NCBI RefSeq assembly: GCF_051401765.1
Contig: NC_135071.1
Location: 18,578,961 to 18,642,960 of the forward strand
Reading direction: 5' to 3'
From: Calliopsis andreniformis
Taxonomy: Eukaryota > Arthropoda > Insecta > Hymenoptera > Andrenidae
Length of the DNA: 64,000 nt
The notes beneath the pieces are model-generated. The model did not search any database and was not told where the DNA came from. It saw only the letters and a program-made list of their open reading frames with translations. Below are positions 1-11,082 of this stretch, piece after piece (the stretch's first letter is position 1; each line of letters begins with the position of its first letter). Made by a program: the position numbers and the translations under genes.

Positions 1-1060
1 CTCTATGACATCACTGGAAGACATTTTGTCCCGGCATCTGGCCCTACCCCTCATACCAGAGGCTACCCAAGGCTCCGTAGAGTGTCTCTAGGAATTTTCT
101 AGCAATTTTTCTCCGACTTTCTCGCACCTAATGATTAACAATCCTCCACTCCACCAATACTCTCCCAGAATCACGATTTACCCTTACCAAATCAATTTTC
201 CCTGACGTTACAAGCCAGGCAACAAACAGCTCCACGAACCATGAAGCTCAAATCATCTGTCCCATGACCAACGGCAACCCTAATAACGCCAAGTGTCGAT
301 TCACGCCTAGTAAAATTCCAGCGCGAGGGAACGAAGCGCGGTGCGGCAGAAAAAGCCGCGGCCTCTCTACGATTGCGAGCGATCACGCGGGTTATGCCCC
401 GGCGATAAAAAAAAAAAATCGACGAGGGAACGGAGCGGAGGAGCGAGGAGAAAGAAAGCCGCGACGCCACGCAGGTGTTTCATCGGGGCCTTTTTCTTGC
501 CACGCGCGAACACGAAATCGTTTAATTCGAACACGTCGGAGCCATTCGAGAGGAGACGAAGAAGCCCGTGAAATGGACGTTCCGGTTTATCAGCGAGCAC
601 ACCGCGCGCTGCGGCTTGTTTCCATTAATTCGCGTTGCGAGGCGAACTCGTGCCATTGGAATGCCCCGTTCGAGTCGTTAGGCAGTAAAAGGCAAAACGA
701 ACCGAGCTAATTTGCTACATTGTCGCTGATGTACGGGGCCCGGGCGAGCGCGGAATATCGATTCTGAATGGGGTCAAGAAATACGATAAATTATGTTCAA
801 TTACGGCCTCGGACGGATGGGTAATAGTGTAGCAGCGACGATGCTGTAACTATTGCCCGATCAATCTTGTTGCCGTCTTAACAGCCGGCTGGATTTTCCG
901 CGTACGCCAGCCTTGTATGTTTTATGCGCGATTACGCACACGTCACTCGACTTATTGCCACGAGCAGGCCTAAACCCTATCGTTTGCTCGTTTTTATGGC
1001 GCCACGTCCGAATTATCGATAGAGGTTTATGCGATTTCGACTTTGAGTGACATGCAACAC
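1..1060. other. CpG-rich block without a recognised gene
   Basis: Roughly 264-710 is GC- and CpG-rich, and several frames on both strands are open together for 75-150 codons; that is expected from the composition, since none shows a known domain. A pyrimidine tract followed by AG at 167-168 resembles a 3' splice site and is followed by 32 open codons, but nothing else supports an exon. The block carries the upstream copy of a duplicated 110-bp element, annotated separately, and a 12-A run near 407-418. Confidence 0.5.
577..683 (+). repeat. Dispersed CpG-rich element, copy A
   Basis: This segment aligns with 3423-3540 in the same orientation. The core, 617-665, matches 3462-3510 over 49 ungapped bases with three differences, all transitions. 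Similarity extends upstream through a shared TTTATCAGCG and downstream to a shared GTCGTTAGGC. Both copies lie in CpG-rich blocks. There is no terminal inverted repeat, RNA polymerase III box or reading frame preserved in both that I can see, so the nature of the element is unknown: an old duplicated regulatory element or a fragment of a dispersed repeat are both possible. Confidence 0.85.
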
Positions 1061-3053
1061 TGACCGAGATGTAAATGTTCGCTGACAGTGGTAGCTGCGT
1101 ACTGTGTGTAATGATATGCTCATGATAATGAATATTACTCTGTCCAGGTATCGCTGGTGTACGAGGTCTGTTGATGGGAGAATTTGCGAAGAAATGAATA
1201 TGTCACTGAAGTCATGCTCGTGGGTTTAAGGTCGTGAATATTTGCGCCAGTCAAAGGATTTGCTAATGGAGCCTTATGTGAGGATATTGTTGGTGATTTC
1301 AATGTCCTGAATGCTGGAGGCTGGCTGAATATACTGGTTTAGCGAAGGCAAATTACAGTATTAATAAATGCAGTGTGTTTGAATTTTGAAGCTAGATCTT
1401 TAGATTAATCTAGAGTTACGTGTGTATCGTATTGTGAGCGTAAGAAATTTTGAAGTATCTTAACGACCTCTGCCAAGAGGTAACTTACTCCGCGAAAATT
1501 TGTCTTCTAATTAGCCTCTCCATTAAGCCTCCGCGAAATCCGATTGAAATTTTTCCCCACGCGGAAGCTGAAATCTCGAAGCAATTATACCGCGGCGAAA
1601 GATTATCGAGTGCCTTGCAAGCAGGTGCGGTCAAAAATAACAGTCGTTAGGCATGCTGCAGAACACGCGGATAATTACAGTTAATCCCCAGGAATAATTC
1701 GAACGGGATCGGCGAACGCGTTAAATTGAATACGAGGCGAACGGAAATATTCATTTTCCCCGCGAACGAAATCATTTATCGTCACGGGCGTTCGGCCGTT
1801 AGACGCGGAAGAAATTTGCCGCAAAGGAAACAGATGCGTACGTTCCCGCTGGCTGGCTTCTTTCCTTTGATATTTCTCCACCACCTTCCCCGCGAGCGTG
1901 TTCGCGTTCGAACGAGCTTCTACGATCCCGCTCATGCGTGAATATGGAATCGTTTCATTTTAAGACGCGTTGCTCCGCGCCTCGTTGGCCGAGGGAAAGA
2001 GATGCATGGTTCGATGCTAGTACTTTCTACCATTTGCATACACTTTTCGAAGGGGGCTGATTAAAAGAATCGCTGCAGCTGGAGGTTTAATAAATGACCT
2101 CGTTTAAGACGATATCGGCGACCTTTGATTCATTCAGGAATTGGAGTTACGGAGGACACTGATAAGTGACTGGAGTCGATCGTAGCAGGCTGCTTGTTTA
2201 GCTTGGAATTTGTAGAGATCGTTTAGCTTTTTTGTGAGGAAATTAGCGTACACTGCTGAAGTATTTACTGATCGATACAGTGAACATGGTAGTTGCTTGC
2301 TATGAGCTTGTGCTTGCTGTTCTGTGACGACTGATACACGTGGTTGGAGCAGAATTTAAAATATAGAGGACATTGAAAGTTCTGAAATTTTATCATATTC
2401 AAATTTTTAAATATTCAAATTTTCAAATATTCAACGACTTTTGCATATTTATACTACTGATCACATCATAAACATCTCTTTACAGGGTTAAGAGTCGATC
2501 AGTCGTAGAAACGAGCAAGAAATATATAATTTGTAGATATAAGTCCGAAGATAATTTCTTTCACTTCGATTCTCTTCGATTTAAGATAGACTGAATAGGA
2601 AGGAATTTGTTTGAGAACGTAACAGCTTGAGGAATGCAAGAAAAACTTGTCGGACAACTCCCGATTATCAGTACATACTAAGTAGTTTTCAATATTCATT
2701 GGCATTGATAAGTAACTGACAAGTAACACCCAGAGAGACTGTTCTTATTAAAAAGGAAATAAATAAGATAATGAATGTAATCCCTCGTAAATGCTAACCG
2801 TTTTGTTTTTTCTTAAATACACCTTTTTATATAAGGAAATAAAAATCACACACTATGGTGATCATTTCAGCATTTACTGCTCCTTTAGGAGATATTATCC
2901 ACGGTACTCGGAGCTCTAATTTTTTGCACCACAACTACCACTCGAATACTACATATCTCTAAATGCTAAAATATGTTCCTTAATCAAAATTCTCGATAAG
3001 AAAAAACAATCATTACCACTAGATACCTCAGATGACACAAAACACCCACGTAA
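1061..3053. other. AT-rich stretch without a recognised gene
   Basis: This stretch contains no frame with recognisable content. It holds a short TTCAAA-type array at about 2396-2434. A good acceptor-like tract ends at 2485 and is followed by a 35-codon open frame ending in TGA near 2593. On the minus strand a possible 79-nt exon spans 1489-1567, with a strong GTAAGT donor and a moderate acceptor. These are noted but not called as genes. Confidence 0.45.
2396..2434. repeat. Short TTCAAA-type AT-rich array
   Basis: Repeats of the form ATTCAAATTTT follow at roughly 8-bp spacing. This is a small, degenerate member of the 8-bp satellite family found throughout the window, in the TTCAAA orientation. 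Confidence 0.7.
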
Positions 3054-3900
3054 ATGAAATTCCCCCTGTCCCTTAGTTTTCACCTGCTCCTAATGCAGTA
3101 TCCAGAAAAATTCCACTTCCATCAAGCATCAACGCCGCAGAAGAACCAACCAAAAACAATTCTACCTTGTCCTCCCCATAGTAAAGACAAACCCCATGGT
3201 AAAGAAATGAGCGATGCTTCGCGTATCGCGATAGTTACCTTAAACGACCGATTCCCATTTCCATCGAAAGCATCCAAGCGATCCCTCCGCTGTCAGGGTT
3301 CACGGCGCAGAAGAAACAGGCGATTGGCCAGAAAGAAAAAGCGGGCCGAGATCTGCGTAAACGCGGAATGGTCGTGGACGAAACGCGGCGACGAGGGATA
3401 AAGAGATACGCAGGGAAGGACGCGCGTTCCGCTTTATCAGCGCGCGCGGCATGCCGCGGCGTGTTTCCATTAATTCGCGTCGCGGGGCGAACTCGTGCCG
3501 TTGGAATGCCCGTTGAAGCCGAGGAGAGAAGTCGTTAGGCTGCGTGCCGTTCGGCCCCAGCAACCGGTTTTCCCATCGGTGATTCGTCGTTAATTCGCCG
3601 ATGGAGAGTAAGTAATCGCACGCGTACCAACGACCACCTCGAGTGTGTTACACGGTTACGTTCGCGCCGCGCCTACCTCGGGGTTGTTCCGATTTTCCTC
3701 GCCGATAAGCCAGCGAGAAAAACCGAGGCATTCCTTTGACCCGTTTCGAACCGCATTGTCGCGGCCTTATGACTCCCTCAGAAACGCGCTTCGTCGCGAT
3801 TCCTATTTTATTTTTACGCGCGCCTTCAACCACCTACACTTACCTTTGTTTATTGCTTTCTCGAGAGGGAAATTAAAGGAGACGCGCTGAGGGAGGGAGG
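3054..3900. other. CpG-rich block with copy B and a small unassigned frame
   Basis: A 115-codon frame runs 3054-3401 on the plus strand. Its first residues are hydrophobic and its C-terminal part is very rich in Arg and Lys, with several basic clusters, but it matches nothing I know and shares its span with other open frames in CpG-rich DNA. The second copy of the duplicated element follows at 3423-3540. A donor-like GAGA/GTAAGT lies at 3608 without a convincing acceptor. I do not call a gene. Confidence 0.4.
3423..3540 (+). repeat. Dispersed CpG-rich element, copy B
   Basis: Partner of 577-683, 2.85 kb downstream and in the same orientation. The 3462-3510 core differs from copy A by T to C and two A to G changes only. 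Beyond the core, copy B has an extra 10-11 bases (GAGGAGAGAA) before the shared GTCGTTAGGC. Flanks outside these limits do not align, so this is a short duplicated unit rather than part of a large segmental duplication. Confidence 0.85.
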
Positions 3901-4084
3901 ACTTAATGCACCGATTTTGAGAAGGCTTTGAGAGGGCTTCGAGAACTGCGAGGGTGTCGATGCAGAGTGAATTATTCGCAATTTTTTCACGTAGATGTGG
4001 TTCCTAGTCTTACTAGAATAGGCTACTCTGTCATATTAATGACCCATTTAACTATGAAGCAGAATGAGTAAAATATGCACATAC

Positions 4085-4120
4085 CCAATACGTTCGCCAG
4101 CGTAGAAGTACAAGCTCCGT
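4085..4120 (-). other. Candidate 36-nt microexon
   Basis: On the minus strand a long pyrimidine tract ending in TTTGCAG (acceptor AG complementary to 4121-4122) is followed by 36 nt and then a GG/GTATGTGC donor. The segment is a multiple of three and open in all three frames, so it could be skipped or included without a frameshift. The best-looking frame cannot be chosen, and no protein family is recognised. Both splice signals being strong around so short a segment is the only support. Confidence 0.2.
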
Positions 4121-4848
4121 CTGCAAACAGAGGAAGACACGTATTAGTGACAACATTCTCATGAAAATGTTTGTTACTTTAAATAACATACTCCAATATC
4201 AACTTGATATTTAGATTCCATGTATTTAAGTCGATTAAAAACAAATTTTGCGAACAAATGTGACTAAAAAATGAAAATGAGCACAACGAAAAATCTTTCA
4301 GCATTAAAAATTCACGAAATGAAAAAGTAACTATAAAAACGAACGTGGCGTCGTTGAAGGTGGTTGGAGTGGCTCGGGGGGTGATTATGAGCGAGTAAGT
4401 GCCGGCGTCCAGTTTTTACCCCCCGCTGGCCGTCCCTCTTCCCCATCGCGGCAACTACCCCCGCCACTTTTGCCACGGCTCAACTAAACCCCAACGGATC
4501 AATACGCTAAAACATTGCCACGTCGGGACGCCGGCGTGTAAAACCCGAAAGAAATAACAGTGGCTCGGTGTTTTCTTTCGGCCACCCTGTCACCCCCTTC
4601 CACCCCTGCGCCGCGCTAACGAATCCCCGCAACTCGTACATCACAGCCTGCGCTCCTTTTGGGGATTCTTCGTTTGATCAGAAGCGGAATTTTACGCGGG
4701 AATTCGTGCTAGGAACAGATGGGTTTTTTTTATGAAGGAAGGGTTGATAGTGTCTTCTTAATTTTAGTTAGGAGGATTGAAAATGAAATAGATTATAGGT
4801 TTATAGTTAGGTAGTGGAATAAGTATGTGAAAATGTGAAGATTTAAAT

Positions 4849-5010
4849 ACTGGAATACTTGAAAATTTGAAAATTTAAATCACTGTCATATTTGAAAATT
4901 TGAATATTTAAATTACTGGAACATTTGAAAATTTAAATATTTGAATCTGCAATATTTAAAATTTTGAATATTCAAATACTGGATTATTTAAAAATTTCAA
5001 TATTCGAATC
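4849..5010 (+). repeat. 33-bp tandem repeat, five units
   Basis: Units at 4849-4881, 4882-4914, 4915-4947, 4948-4977 (three bases shorter) and 4978-5010 each begin with ACTGGA or a variant, followed by TTTGAAAATTTGAATA-like sequence. The unit is four 8-bp TTTGAAWA modules plus one base, so it is a higher-order form of the satellite family in this window. Units are clearly diverged, indicating an old array. Confidence 0.85.
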
Positions 5011-5048
5011 TCCCTAGTATTTGATCACTCAACCACTAAAGATTTCCC

Positions 5049-5068
5049 TTGTAACATTCCAGGTACGT
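5049..5068 (+). promoter_or_regulatory. Possible recursive (ratchet) splice site
   Basis: A pyrimidine-biased tract runs into CATTCCAG immediately followed by GTACGT, placing a 3' splice site directly against a 5' splice site at 5062/5063. This is the arrangement of zero-length recursive splice sites in long insect introns. A CAC/GTAAGA donor 228 nt downstream would define the companion exon. The match is good but not perfect (GTACGT rather than GTAAGT), and similar juxtapositions occur by chance. Confidence 0.25.
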
Positions 5069-5290
5069 CCAATTAAACTTCCTGGGCCCAGGCCAGAGCC
5101 CCAGCAGACCCTATCGCAGCGACTCCCCAAACAGCCAGAAGGGTTCCCGCTATCTCTGTTTGCGCCCGCTAGATCGGGTAGCCAGAAAGCGCGCAATTTT
5201 CGAACGAGTGTAAACTCGCTATCGATATCAGGCTCTCGAAGGGCAGGGAAGACGGATGAACGGCCGTGTCCGTGGCCTACCGCAATTCAC
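5063..5290 (+). other. Candidate exon next to possible recursive splice site
   Basis: Between the AG at 5062 and the CAC/GTAAGA donor at 5291 lie 228 nt, exactly 76 codons, open in phase 0 at both ends. The peptide is rich in Pro, Arg and Ser, with no known domain. The frame continues open to 5779, but the downstream half lies in CpG-rich DNA with other open frames. It may be a recursive-splicing exon that is normally skipped, an alternative exon, or a chance open stretch. Confidence 0.22.
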
Positions 5291-5299
5291 GTAAGATAC

Positions 5300-6230
5300 C
5301 GATCCACTTCCTCTCTCTTCCACGCGAGCACGCGCGCGCAGAGCCACGCATGTGGCCAGCCACGACACACACGACGCACGTACGTCGACTTATGTAAGCT
5401 GGACGTTGCGTTGCCTTCCCGTGGACGGTCGATATATCGATTGTCGTCGACGTACGACCGACTGGTCGTCGACCAGCGACGAAAGAGCAAAAGAGAGAGG
5501 GAGTCAGAGGGGGAGAGAACAGGAAGAAGGCTGATGGCCGTGTGTCTGGCTTGCGGTCACTTGTTGCCTTCCACCCCCGGGGGCTGGCCTTGTCCCTCTG
5601 TGTTTGGGGAACGCTTGTCGTCCGACCGCCGACAAACCATCCACGAGAGGAGAGAGATCTTTCTCCTGTCGGCTGGGTCAGGTTCGAGGAATTCGAGGCT
5701 GCTGGAAATTCTGGTGTCCACTTTCCTCCCTCTGCCGATCGCTTGGCGAAGGTCAGTAACCGGCGATCTTGTTAAATGACTTACACGTGCTCGTGATCGA
5801 AGGTGACCTCGTGACAAATTTACGGGCAACGAGGTTGTTACAGGTGGGAAGCCGAACAGGGGGATGAGGTGAATATTTTGCTGTAGGTTTATCGGTAGTG
5901 TGACGAGGTGAAGTGGAAAAAGAGTTTCAAGTTAATATGAGTGTACTAGCTGGTACCAAGCATTGTAAAATAGGTGACTAGGAGTAAACAAGCGGAAATC
6001 GATAAGGGGGACAAACACTCGACATTGGTCTTTTTATTGCAACTTTGATCTAGATAGAGTAGCGCTCTAGTTGACTTATATTCATTACTAGAATCAGTTT
6101 ACCTTAAAGCAATTTCCCGAATAAAGTTCTTCAAAAGTTGCACGATTTTTGTAATATTCTCCTTAAAAATGATTTCTTTGAGGAAAAAATGCCTACATAA
6201 AATCCCCTCGACAATTATACATAATTCTTC
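5300..6230. other. GC-rich to AT-rich stretch, no recognised gene
   Basis: About 5300-5790 is CpG-rich with a purine-rich tract near 5483-5525 and a perfect 15-base palindrome, CTGGTCGTCGACCAG, at 5462-5476. The plus-strand frame open to 5779 and the opposing minus-strand frames show no known motifs. From 5880 to 6230 the DNA is AT-rich and I see nothing in it. Confidence 0.45.
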
Positions 6231-6238
6231 CTCTTTAG

Positions 6239-6329
6239 TATCTCCAACAGGAATCACCAGACCATTCAAAACGTGTACCTCACCGTGCCTCGAAGACGCT
6301 CCTTCGAGATAATCGTTATCTTTGGAAAG
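6239..6329 (+). other. Candidate 91-nt internal exon
   Basis: A strong acceptor (ATAATTCTTCCTCTTTAG, AG at 6237-6238) and a strong donor (GGAAAG/GTAAGA at 6330) bound 91 nt. Two of three frames are open throughout. The length is not a multiple of three, so inclusion would shift the frame; it could be a constitutive coding exon, a UTR exon or an exon of a long non-coding RNA. No similarity is recognised. This is one of the better splice-site pairs in the window. Confidence 0.27.
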
Positions 6330-6561
6330 GTAAGATATGGTAAACAGGCGATAATAGCGCCCTTACTGTCGTTTGCTCGGAACCTCTGGCGGCCAGAATG
6401 ATCGACATGCAGACGCTCCACGACAAACACAGATGCCGTGTCGAAATTCTCCCTTATCTGGTATCGAATTAGGAACGTGACCACGAGGGTGTGATCACCG
6501 AAAGGGAAAGCAGAGTTTCGAGAACGCCCATGCGTCCTCCGCCTCTAGGAAGTGACGCAGC

Positions 6562-6577
6562 ACCATGGTACCATGGT
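6562..6577. other. Perfect 16-bp palindrome
   Basis: ACCATGGTACCATGGT is identical to its reverse complement across all 16 bases. It could be a binding site for a dimeric factor or could extrude as a small cruciform. No function is shown. Confidence 0.8.
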
Positions 6578-9500
6578 TCCCTGTCGGCTTTTTGTTGGAA
6601 ACTATAAACGTTCCATGAATCCCTCCCGTGTCTTCTAATAACGTCCAACCGAGATAATTCCACCATGATAATTATTCACGGGTGGATCGTCATACCACAA
6701 GCGTTTTACAAACATAAATAGCCCTAGGCGCGCAAACACTATACGTTATCTTCCATCTTGCCGCGTGAAATTCTGTCGACGTGTCGCACGCTCCTTTCAA
6801 TTACGTATTTCTATTATTTTCGGCCTATTGTTCGCTTTTTTGTGAATGACGAGTTGCAGGACAACAGAAACGTCACTCGTTAAAAATTGTCCATACTCTA
6901 CTGCTGTACTAGGATTGCTTTGATAGAACCTATGACTGCTCCCACGCGTTTCTGAGCGTGTACAATTAATCAGATTAATAAGTCTGATTTTCCTCAAGTC
7001 CCATAGACGATCGTGACGATAGTAGGTAGAAACCGACAGTTAATGATGTCCGAGTTCGCGGTACGTACGTGGGAAACGTAGCGTGGTTCTGGCAGGGATT
7101 ATATAATATTCAATTTTAGCATGCGTGCGATCCGTCTTAATCCAGCCATTACGTCTAATTGGTCGAGATTAGCTAATATCCTTGTAGTGATTAGGCCGTG
7201 TCTGTGGCTACGGCTCGTTTAGATTGAAGCCAATTCCCTCGAGCGTGGAGCGCATGCATTGCCACAGCGTTGCTCGAAAAGAATCGATAGGCTGATCAAA
7301 CATTATTATAGAGGAACGTTAAACCGTTCTTTTCACACGTACACCGTTGCAGCCTGTGCACAAACCTTGCCCCTATTCTGCCCCTTCAAAAATTCTTCCA
7401 CTCCAAGAAGATTGGTCTAATTGTCTAATTATCCTTGTCAAACAACTATTTTATCTTACTCTAACTCGATAGAATCACGTGAAATTATCGAGGTAAAAAA
7501 GACAAAGATTTCCTTGATATATCAGAAACGCTAGGCCGTACAGGCCTGATGAATTCATAGCCCCGTGCGAGGAGAGATGCAGACCTATAATTTAATAACC
7601 AGGTGCTTCGTTTCCATATAATGACGCTGTACTATTAGACATGAATAAACATGCCAGCACTCCCTTTGGCGATTCGTCAAGAACTGACCACTTCAAGGAG
7701 AGTTTAAAAACATTCCTTTACAGAGTACAGTCAGAGACATTCAACACTGCTTTGCTATAAATAGTAAATGGTATTTATTGATGAAATGAACACTCAGTGA
7801 AGTACAATTTCGAAACAATATGTACTCGCGATCCAACAAACCCTAATCATTTGCAGAATCTTAGATAGCCAACTCTCATCAATTACAATTTTTCGCGAAG
7901 AATACAGCATCGATAATTTATTTACCCTGTAAAACGAAAATTGAAAAATATTCCTGTAATATCGCCCTGTTCGTCTGCAATAAGCAAAAAGAAATAAGAC
8001 TCGTCTCCTATCCATTACCTGTTATCAGTCTTAACGCGTCCTTATCATTGTAAACTCCGTGTTCCTCGCCTTCTGCATACTGCTCAACCGACCACGTCAT
8101 ATCTTAGACGTTAGTTGAAGGAAGAGAAAGATGCCTCGTTTCTGGTTTGCCGGGTACTGTTACAAATCTAGCCTACGAAAGGGCGGGGATGTCGGCTGTC
8201 TTGTCGAGGCTACCGACTGGTTTATAAAGAACCTATCTCCCCTTTTGCCGCGGGGATCCTTCTGCATCCTGTCTCTATAGTTTTATATTTTCCCGGCTAA
8301 AATCCCGTGGACCATGTCCAAAGACCAATGAATCGTTCTGTGTACACTCGATTCTTCTCAGCTAGTTTCTTGCGGCTTTATTATAGAATGCTACCATAGA
8401 TGCTTCATAAAATAATATTCTATGACAGTAATTATACTCAGAATACTAAAATTACACGTAAGAGTAGAGAAAACGCGAGAGATTCTCAAAGCAAAAACTA
8501 CGGTCACCGCTTATTTCTAACTGTGCTGAGTAAAATCGTGAAAATTTGCTTAGATTCCACTGGAACGTCAACTGAGAAACGCTCCTCTCTTCTTCGTTTA
8601 GTCGATTCCAACAGAGTGGGCTCAGGTAGACAGCGTGAACGCAGGCAGGGCGACGCGTGCACTCGGTGCCAGCCCGTGTGAAACTGGCATTATTATGGAC
8701 TGTTCACGCACGGGGCACAGGTGTGTAAACAAGGCGCGTCACTTTCGCCTGTGACAAGACCGCCGGGCGACCGTCGTTTTTGTCCTCCTCCTCGGCGAAT
8801 CTCCCGCGGTTTCGCCAGGCTGGAAAGATCGCGCGCGCAGATTGGGACGGCTTTTCGGGGCCGCGAACACCACCTTTCGCCAGAATCGTCGGCCAGATCC
8901 GTGCCGGCAGATAACGAGTGAAGAAATAATTAGAACCGTGGCTGCTTCGGACTTTTAGAACACGCTTTTGATGCCCTTGCGCGGAGTTTGCTCGCGATAG
9001 CCTGGGAACGATGGGTCGCGTTATCGGGAAACATTATTAAATACATTGAGGTACCCCTAGGGGCACAGTTGATAACTGGAGTCATTTCTCAGGCGAGATT
9101 GATCGATAGGCTCTGATGGAAAAAATAAAGTGTAAACCTGAGTGTTTAAAGTAACACTCCACTACATTCCTTCTTCATCTTCTGATTGTACAACTCCCTC
9201 AATAATAATCACTAAACCTACTCAATATCTCCCAAGCATTCCACCTCTCCAGTCACACCGAGCCAATAAACCAGCCCCCTGCGAGGCCCCCGACACCCTC
9301 CCGAAGAAAGAAGCTCGCCTCGAGAGAAAAGACTCAACTAGGAACAGCCGATACCTTCTCACCGAACCGTCAAAATAATCTTAACAAATAATCCGAGCGA
9401 CGCAGGCGCGACTGCGACGGAGTCACGCTCGCCCTAAAAAGGCGACGGTTGGCGACACAAAGGAGATCGCGTTCTGAATGGATTTTTCCAGGTATTCGAC

Positions 9501-9697
9501 ACGTCGGAGGATTCCATCGCTGCGGGGTCTGGCCCTGAAAAACGCCAGGAAGAGAAGCGGGCCCAGGGAGAGGAAGGGCCCAGAGAGATGGCGAGAGGCG
9601 AGAGGAGGAGGGAGGGAGTTCGTCGTGCAGCAGCGCGAGATCATCTCGTCCAGCTACGAAACAGATTTACTAGTCCACCGAAAAAGCCAGGGGCTAT

Positions 9698-9801
9698 GGG
9701 GCCCCGACGACCCGAGATGACACCGGTCATCCTGGATCTGGAATGCATTTCCATACATTAACCCTCCACGTAGATGACGGGGTCCCCGTGTCGTCGGGCC
9801 C
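9698..9801. other. Nested hairpins, multi-branched fold
   Basis: A 9-bp outer stem pairs 9703-9711 (CCCGACGAC) with 9790-9798 (GTCGTCGGG), with two further pairs beyond one mismatch. Inside are hairpins GATGAC-ACCG-GTCATC (9716-9731), ACGGG-GTC-CCCGT (9777-9789) and the weaker GGAA-TGCAT-TTCC (9740-9752). The third hairpin abuts the outer stem. Together they give a plausible multi-way junction in RNA, or a clustered palindrome in DNA. The family is not one I recognise. Confidence 0.55.
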
Positions 9802-10989
9802 GCCTTCGTGCCTGTCCCGAGCTGGCCCAGGCTTTTCCTAGAATTATGACGGATAAACTACGCGTCGAAGGATAATGCAGTGGCGTCCACGGGGGGGCGG
9901 TTGCCCCCGAGGATCTCGGCCTTCGGGGATTTCGGTAGGCTGATCGGAATTTATCGGGCCATAAGGCAGTTTTATAAGGCCCAGCAGCAGTGCTGGTGTC
10001 CGCTGCCAGAGTTTACGCGCACCGCGGTATAAAGCGGCATCTAAATTTCGTACCGTTTATGGTGGACCCCCTTCCCTCTATTATTTCGTGGCAGGTGTTC
10101 CTGCGAGGTGTTCCACCGCGAGATGTATTTTTAAGTCGAGGATCTCTGGGGTAGGGACGTTGCTCCAACGTTGGGTCTGATGGAGGATTGGAATTGTTTA
10201 ACAAGAATTCTGCCTTAGGAGAAGATTATATAAGGATCCACTACCGTATCCGCTAGTCGGAAAAATAGGCGATTTAAAATATAGGGTTTCTTTGTAATAA
10301 ACTGATGCTACTAATTCAATTTCAGGAAAAATGTGGCTTAGTAAATTTGCACTCAATGCTTCGTATGAAAGTGTTGGTCTTTAATAGACTTCTTTGTTTA
10401 CTGATGAAAGGAAGCACTCTATAGAAACTGTGAGCTTATAACGAAGGGGCATTATTTAGAAGATCAGTAACTATTATCCTGGCAAACATTCTGCCATTGT
10501 AAAAATTGTGTACCAGGTGTGACGTTTGTCAAAACACAATACACTGAGTTTCATTTAGCAGCGCAACGGTGGTGTCAAGTATCGAGCCAAAACTGGAGAC
10601 TCATCGAGAGGGATTGTAGAGGGGAGATTTCTGAGAATTATGACGAGTATATGCTGAGTAGTCACGCCGTGTGGTGTCCTCGGGCTCCTCCTCATTCGGT
10701 AATTAATTACGCTCGCCGTCGAAGCTCGTTCGTCGATCTTCATCCGAGATATCGGCTGGATCGACCATACAACTTGTAACCGATTCATTGACGCGAGCTT
10801 TTCTTCGCTGGCACCTTCTACAGTCTGCTCGATGACACACGCATACAGGGAAGATGACTAGTCAAATTTTACACACCTTGAATTTTGTTCTTTCGATCAC
10901 TTTTTCTGATTAATTTATCGTTTAAATTAGGAACGCAGATACATAATATAGTATTGTAAAATCATTGATTATACAATTAATTTTCACAG

Positions 10990-11082
10990 AGGCCCACAGT
11001 GTTAGCTAGTCAAACACCGTCTATCACTGGTCCCTCTGGCCGTTTATCAGGAAAAGACTATGGTTCGAAAAAATCTATGCAA
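10990..11082 (+). other. Candidate 93-nt coding exon with a tandem alternative donor
   Basis: The acceptor TTAATTTTCACAG ends at 10989, and the donor CAA/GTAAGC starts at 11083. The 93 nt give 31 open codons, phase 0 at both ends, rich in Ser, Gly and Lys (middle reads SGRLSGKDYGSKKSMQ). A second, stronger donor CAG/GTAAGC at 11134 is also in phase 0 and would add exactly 17 codons. A symmetric exon with two in-frame donors is typical of alternative exons of neural and RNA-binding protein genes, but I cannot identify the protein. It could also be a chance pair. Confidence 0.3.

Larger units (their letters stand above)
6330..10250. other. Mixed AT/GC region without a recognised gene
   Basis: The stretch includes a perfect 16-base palindrome at 6562-6577 and a CpG-rich block at about 8600-10200 with several short overlapping frames. 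A TTTTTCCAG/GTATTC juxtaposition lies at 9493. A group of nested palindromes at 9698-9801 is annotated separately. I see no tRNA, no conserved microRNA and no frame with known motifs. About 6700-8550 holds nothing I can name. Confidence 0.45.

Noticed and set aside
5021..5779. 252-codon plus-strand frame as a gene
   Set aside because: It starts inside the end of a satellite, its 3' half is CpG-rich with other open frames, and it contains no known motif. Only the 5063-5290 part, bounded by splice-like signals, was kept as a low-confidence candidate.
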